Below are positions 40,901-64,000 of a DNA stretch of 64,000 nt, piece by piece; the first letter of the stretch is position 1; each line of letters opens with the position of its first letter. A program made the translations under genes and the position numbers. The stretch is from Nectonema munidae (lineage: Eukaryota; Nematomorpha; Nectonematoida; Nectonematidae), in assembly GCA_030549495.1 (NCBI GenBank), contig JAUIRK010000763.1, positions 372,001-436,000 of the forward strand, written 5' to 3'. The notes under the pieces are model-generated. The model searched no databases. It saw nothing but the letters and a program-made list of their open reading frames with translations, and was not told the origin of the DNA.

Positions 40901-43410
40901 AAACATAATTTTATGAAAAAAGTGCAAGTTTTTATGACTTACTTTAACTTCAATTTTACGCCTCTTTATGAAATGGTAGCCTCCAATTTTCATAAGAAGT
41001 TTGTAACTGCTTTCACTGGAATGTATGCGCAAAGCTAGTGAAGGTAGAAATATAAATAATATTATTATTTCGTCTTAAAGTTTTTTTTGGTATTGCTATC
41101 AGGGCAGTAGTCTCTCTTTGAGAATTCATTCTTAAAAATGATAACCAAAAAGTGCATCTTCCATATGCGTGATCATTGGTTGGTTGACATACACAAAATC
41201 TCATACTTATCGAAAAGGAATGGAATTAGGTTAGTAAATTCATTAAAATTAATAAAGAAAATCCGTCGTCTTTCCGCTTTTTCGCATAACATTTTATCAA
41301 ATGAGGTGTGTGGAAATTGATTGACACTTTTTTTGTCTTTAAATCAAAAAGAATCCGAATAGAAATCGGAATAGTAATCTCGGAATCTTACAAAAGTTTG
41401 GTATCGTCGCATTCCGATTTAAAAACCCCGAACTGAGGCATCATACAAAGCATCATTGAAGATAAGACCTTTCAAAATAATACTGCCGCCGATTGAAAAT
41501 TTCGGTTGTTTAATGTTAAAGTTAACTTTCATTAAAATGTCACAACAGTTACTATTCGCAAATTTGATAGAGGGACAACGAAGGAATAAAATGTTAGTGG
41601 CTCTAAGCTAAACAAATTTGTGAATTATGTCGAAGCCTTTGAGATATACTTTTGCCAGGAGTGTGGAAGCTTCCCCTTTTAATGAAAAGAAATAGGAAGA
41701 TAAAACAACTTAACACTTGCACTGCCTAAAAAGTGTTCAACCAAATTTATGATTATATCAATACTTTCGGAAATCTTATTTTTTAAAAACAAGCTAAAAG
41801 TAATGCGATGTATTTCAATGATTTTAACAAGTAAGCATTTAAAATCAAAACTCATTTAAAAAATTTAATTTTAAACAGTCTTGAAAAAATATCGGTTTGT
41901 TTCGCTTTTTTCAACTTATTAAAAGTGAAAAAAACGATAAAATTCTGGTATTTCGGTTTATTTATGATTTTGCGCGGTAAAAAGTTATACTTTTTGATTG
42001 CCGTGATTACCGACGATAGAGTAGGAATACGAAGAATAATTTAATTCCGTCTCAAAGATGAATTCGTTATTAACTTTAATTTTTATTGTAGAAAAAGAAT
42101 TGCCAGTAAATGAAGGTAGGACAATGTGCTTTCTTTAAGAAGCTAAAGTAAGAATAATCATTCTGACCATATTCATTTTAACCATATGTTATAAAAAGAA
42201 GAGTAAAATCCGAATGAGGTCTCTTATTCATCGCTTTAATCAGTTATCAGTACCCAGTTTTTATACGAGGACAAAAATCACTTGATTTCCATTTTATGTT
42301 CATATCAATCGTAGCTTTAAAATGAATTAAAAATAAACGAAAGGAGGTCTTGGGGAAGAGTATTATTAGTTCAAAACTTTTTTATAGTTTATTTTAGAGT
42401 TGAAAGATCGTACCAAAGTGCTCTAACCAGAGGAGTTTTTCCAGTTGGGACGAAAATCGAATTCTTGTGGCCAATTTTTTAGAAAATATTTCGTCCTTGT
42501 ATATAAGCAAATATTGGAATATTTTTTCCAAAACTAACTTTTTACATAAAAATTTAATGTGGTCTGAATTTAAATCATATAGTTAAAATTTCTCATCATA
42601 GTAAAATTTCAGCTGTAACATCACTTTTTTTCATCATAAGGTATTTGTTTAAACTTAAAAAATAAGAACGGGTGAAATCCAATTTCCTGAATCTCTAAGA
42701 AGAAAATTTTGAGAATAGAACGAAAGAATCACATTAAAAAACATAAAATTTTTGCGATTTTTTACTTCATAGTGGACAATTTAAAATTTTTTACAATCTT
42801 GACTGATTTATACAAAAAAGTTGGGAAAATCTGGTGTTCTTGAGAAAAATCATTGTCCTTGAGATTTCACAAAATCCTTAATATCGTGAGCAAAGATTTT
42901 ATCACAACACTCAAACAATTTGATAACTGCAGTTCTTATCCTTTGTTTTTGATGAAATTATTGCGCAAAGAAGGTGTTCGCTTTTGTGTGGTGTACAATG
43001 AAAACACTCAATGCTCTTTTATCCTTTTAAATTGTATGCACGGATACTTTCTCTGTGTACAGGAAGAGAATGTTTCAAAATTATGATACAGTGATTAAAA
43101 GTTAGCAAAGCTAGAAGAACTCAGAACAATTTTCTTCAACAGATAACCGTTGATATTTCATTGAGCTCACCAATACCCGCATCACATTTTAAATGATCCT
43201 TGAATCCGTATGTAGAACGTAGTCTTGTCTTTTTTGAATTAGCTTTAACTAGGGTGCCGACATTTTTACACTCTATCAAACAAGGGCAAAGATGGTGTTG
43301 AAAAAAGTCAAGAAATATTTTCTGTATTTCTTACAAAAATAATTTTTATAATTAAGATATTTTTATAAAGTTTTTTTTTGGAACTATATGATGATTGATG
43401 AATGAAAAAC
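40901..43410. other. Region expected to hold the guanylyl cyclase C-terminus; none found
   Basis: The last coding exon of the cyclase should lie here on the minus strand, but no exon with the family's C-terminal 'GKG...TYWL' pattern was seen. A plus-strand open frame at 42853-43086 is unassigned. Confidence 0.35.
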
Positions 43411-63930
<20,520 letters not shown>

Positions 63931-64000
63931 CTAAATGTTTCAAAAAAGGAGAATTGTAACAATACGCACTTGTTGACGTGGAAGTTTAAAATTTCGATCA

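Noticed and set aside
42853-43086. Plus-strand 77-codon frame near the cyclase 3' end
   Set aside because: Reads somewhat like protein, but no family was recognised, no splice pair found, and it is opposite in strand to the local gene.

Overview
This is eukaryotic, strongly AT-rich metazoan DNA. It holds two multi-exon, spliced host genes separated by a large repeat-rich interval. Introns run from 50 bp to several kb with GT-AG ends. Pogo/Tigger, hAT and piggyBac DNA transposons, non-LTR retrotransposons and tRNA-derived SINEs are all present. The gene families and transposon mix suggest an invertebrate, perhaps an arthropod such as a copepod; that is inference only and nothing fixes the species.

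Region 1 (1-11.8 kb, + strand): the 3' part of an NSD-family histone H3K36 methyltransferase gene. Nine exons encode a PHD finger, PWWP, AWS, SET, post-SET and the C-terminal Cys/His PHD-like module, ending at a stop at 11683-11685 with AATAAA signals soon after. All exon junctions agree in phase except exon 6 to exon 7, in the SET core. Its introns carry a nested pair of TTAA-flanked MITEs, a hAT transposase relic and a hAT MITE with an 8-bp target duplication. A separate hAT relic lies at 1-377.

Region 2 (11.8-43.4 kb): mostly intergenic and built from mobile elements. There is a Tigger element split by a hAT insertion (12.9-15.5 kb), several tRNA-like SINEs, one orphan two-membrane-segment exon (21535-21867, - strand), a rearranged piggyBac (27.2-28.5 kb), a roughly 3.2-kb imperfect inverted repeat with a hAT MITE in its loop (30.2-33.4 kb), a pogo-like element of about 3.9 kb holding a satellite of about 145-bp units (33.6-37.6 kb), a TTAA MITE (37.7 kb) and an old non-LTR reverse transcriptase relic (39.8-40.4 kb).

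Region 3 (43.4-63.9 kb, - strand): a receptor guanylyl cyclase gene. Thirteen exons can be read in order: transmembrane segment, juxtamembrane, pseudokinase (kinase homology) domain, signalling-helix coiled coil and a catalytic domain with its key motifs. Every junction is phase-consistent, which strongly supports the model. The extracellular exons lie beyond the right edge and the last C-terminal exon was not found. Introns hold a 5'-truncated LINE, a SINE beside a TTAA MITE, a hairpin-like insertion with a 19-bp target duplication and a hAT MITE with a perfect 8-bp target duplication.

The two host genes act in unrelated processes (chromatin marking; cGMP signalling) and their proximity implies no shared pathway. 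No tRNA or rRNA gene, CRISPR array, operon, LTR element or virus-like element was recognised.
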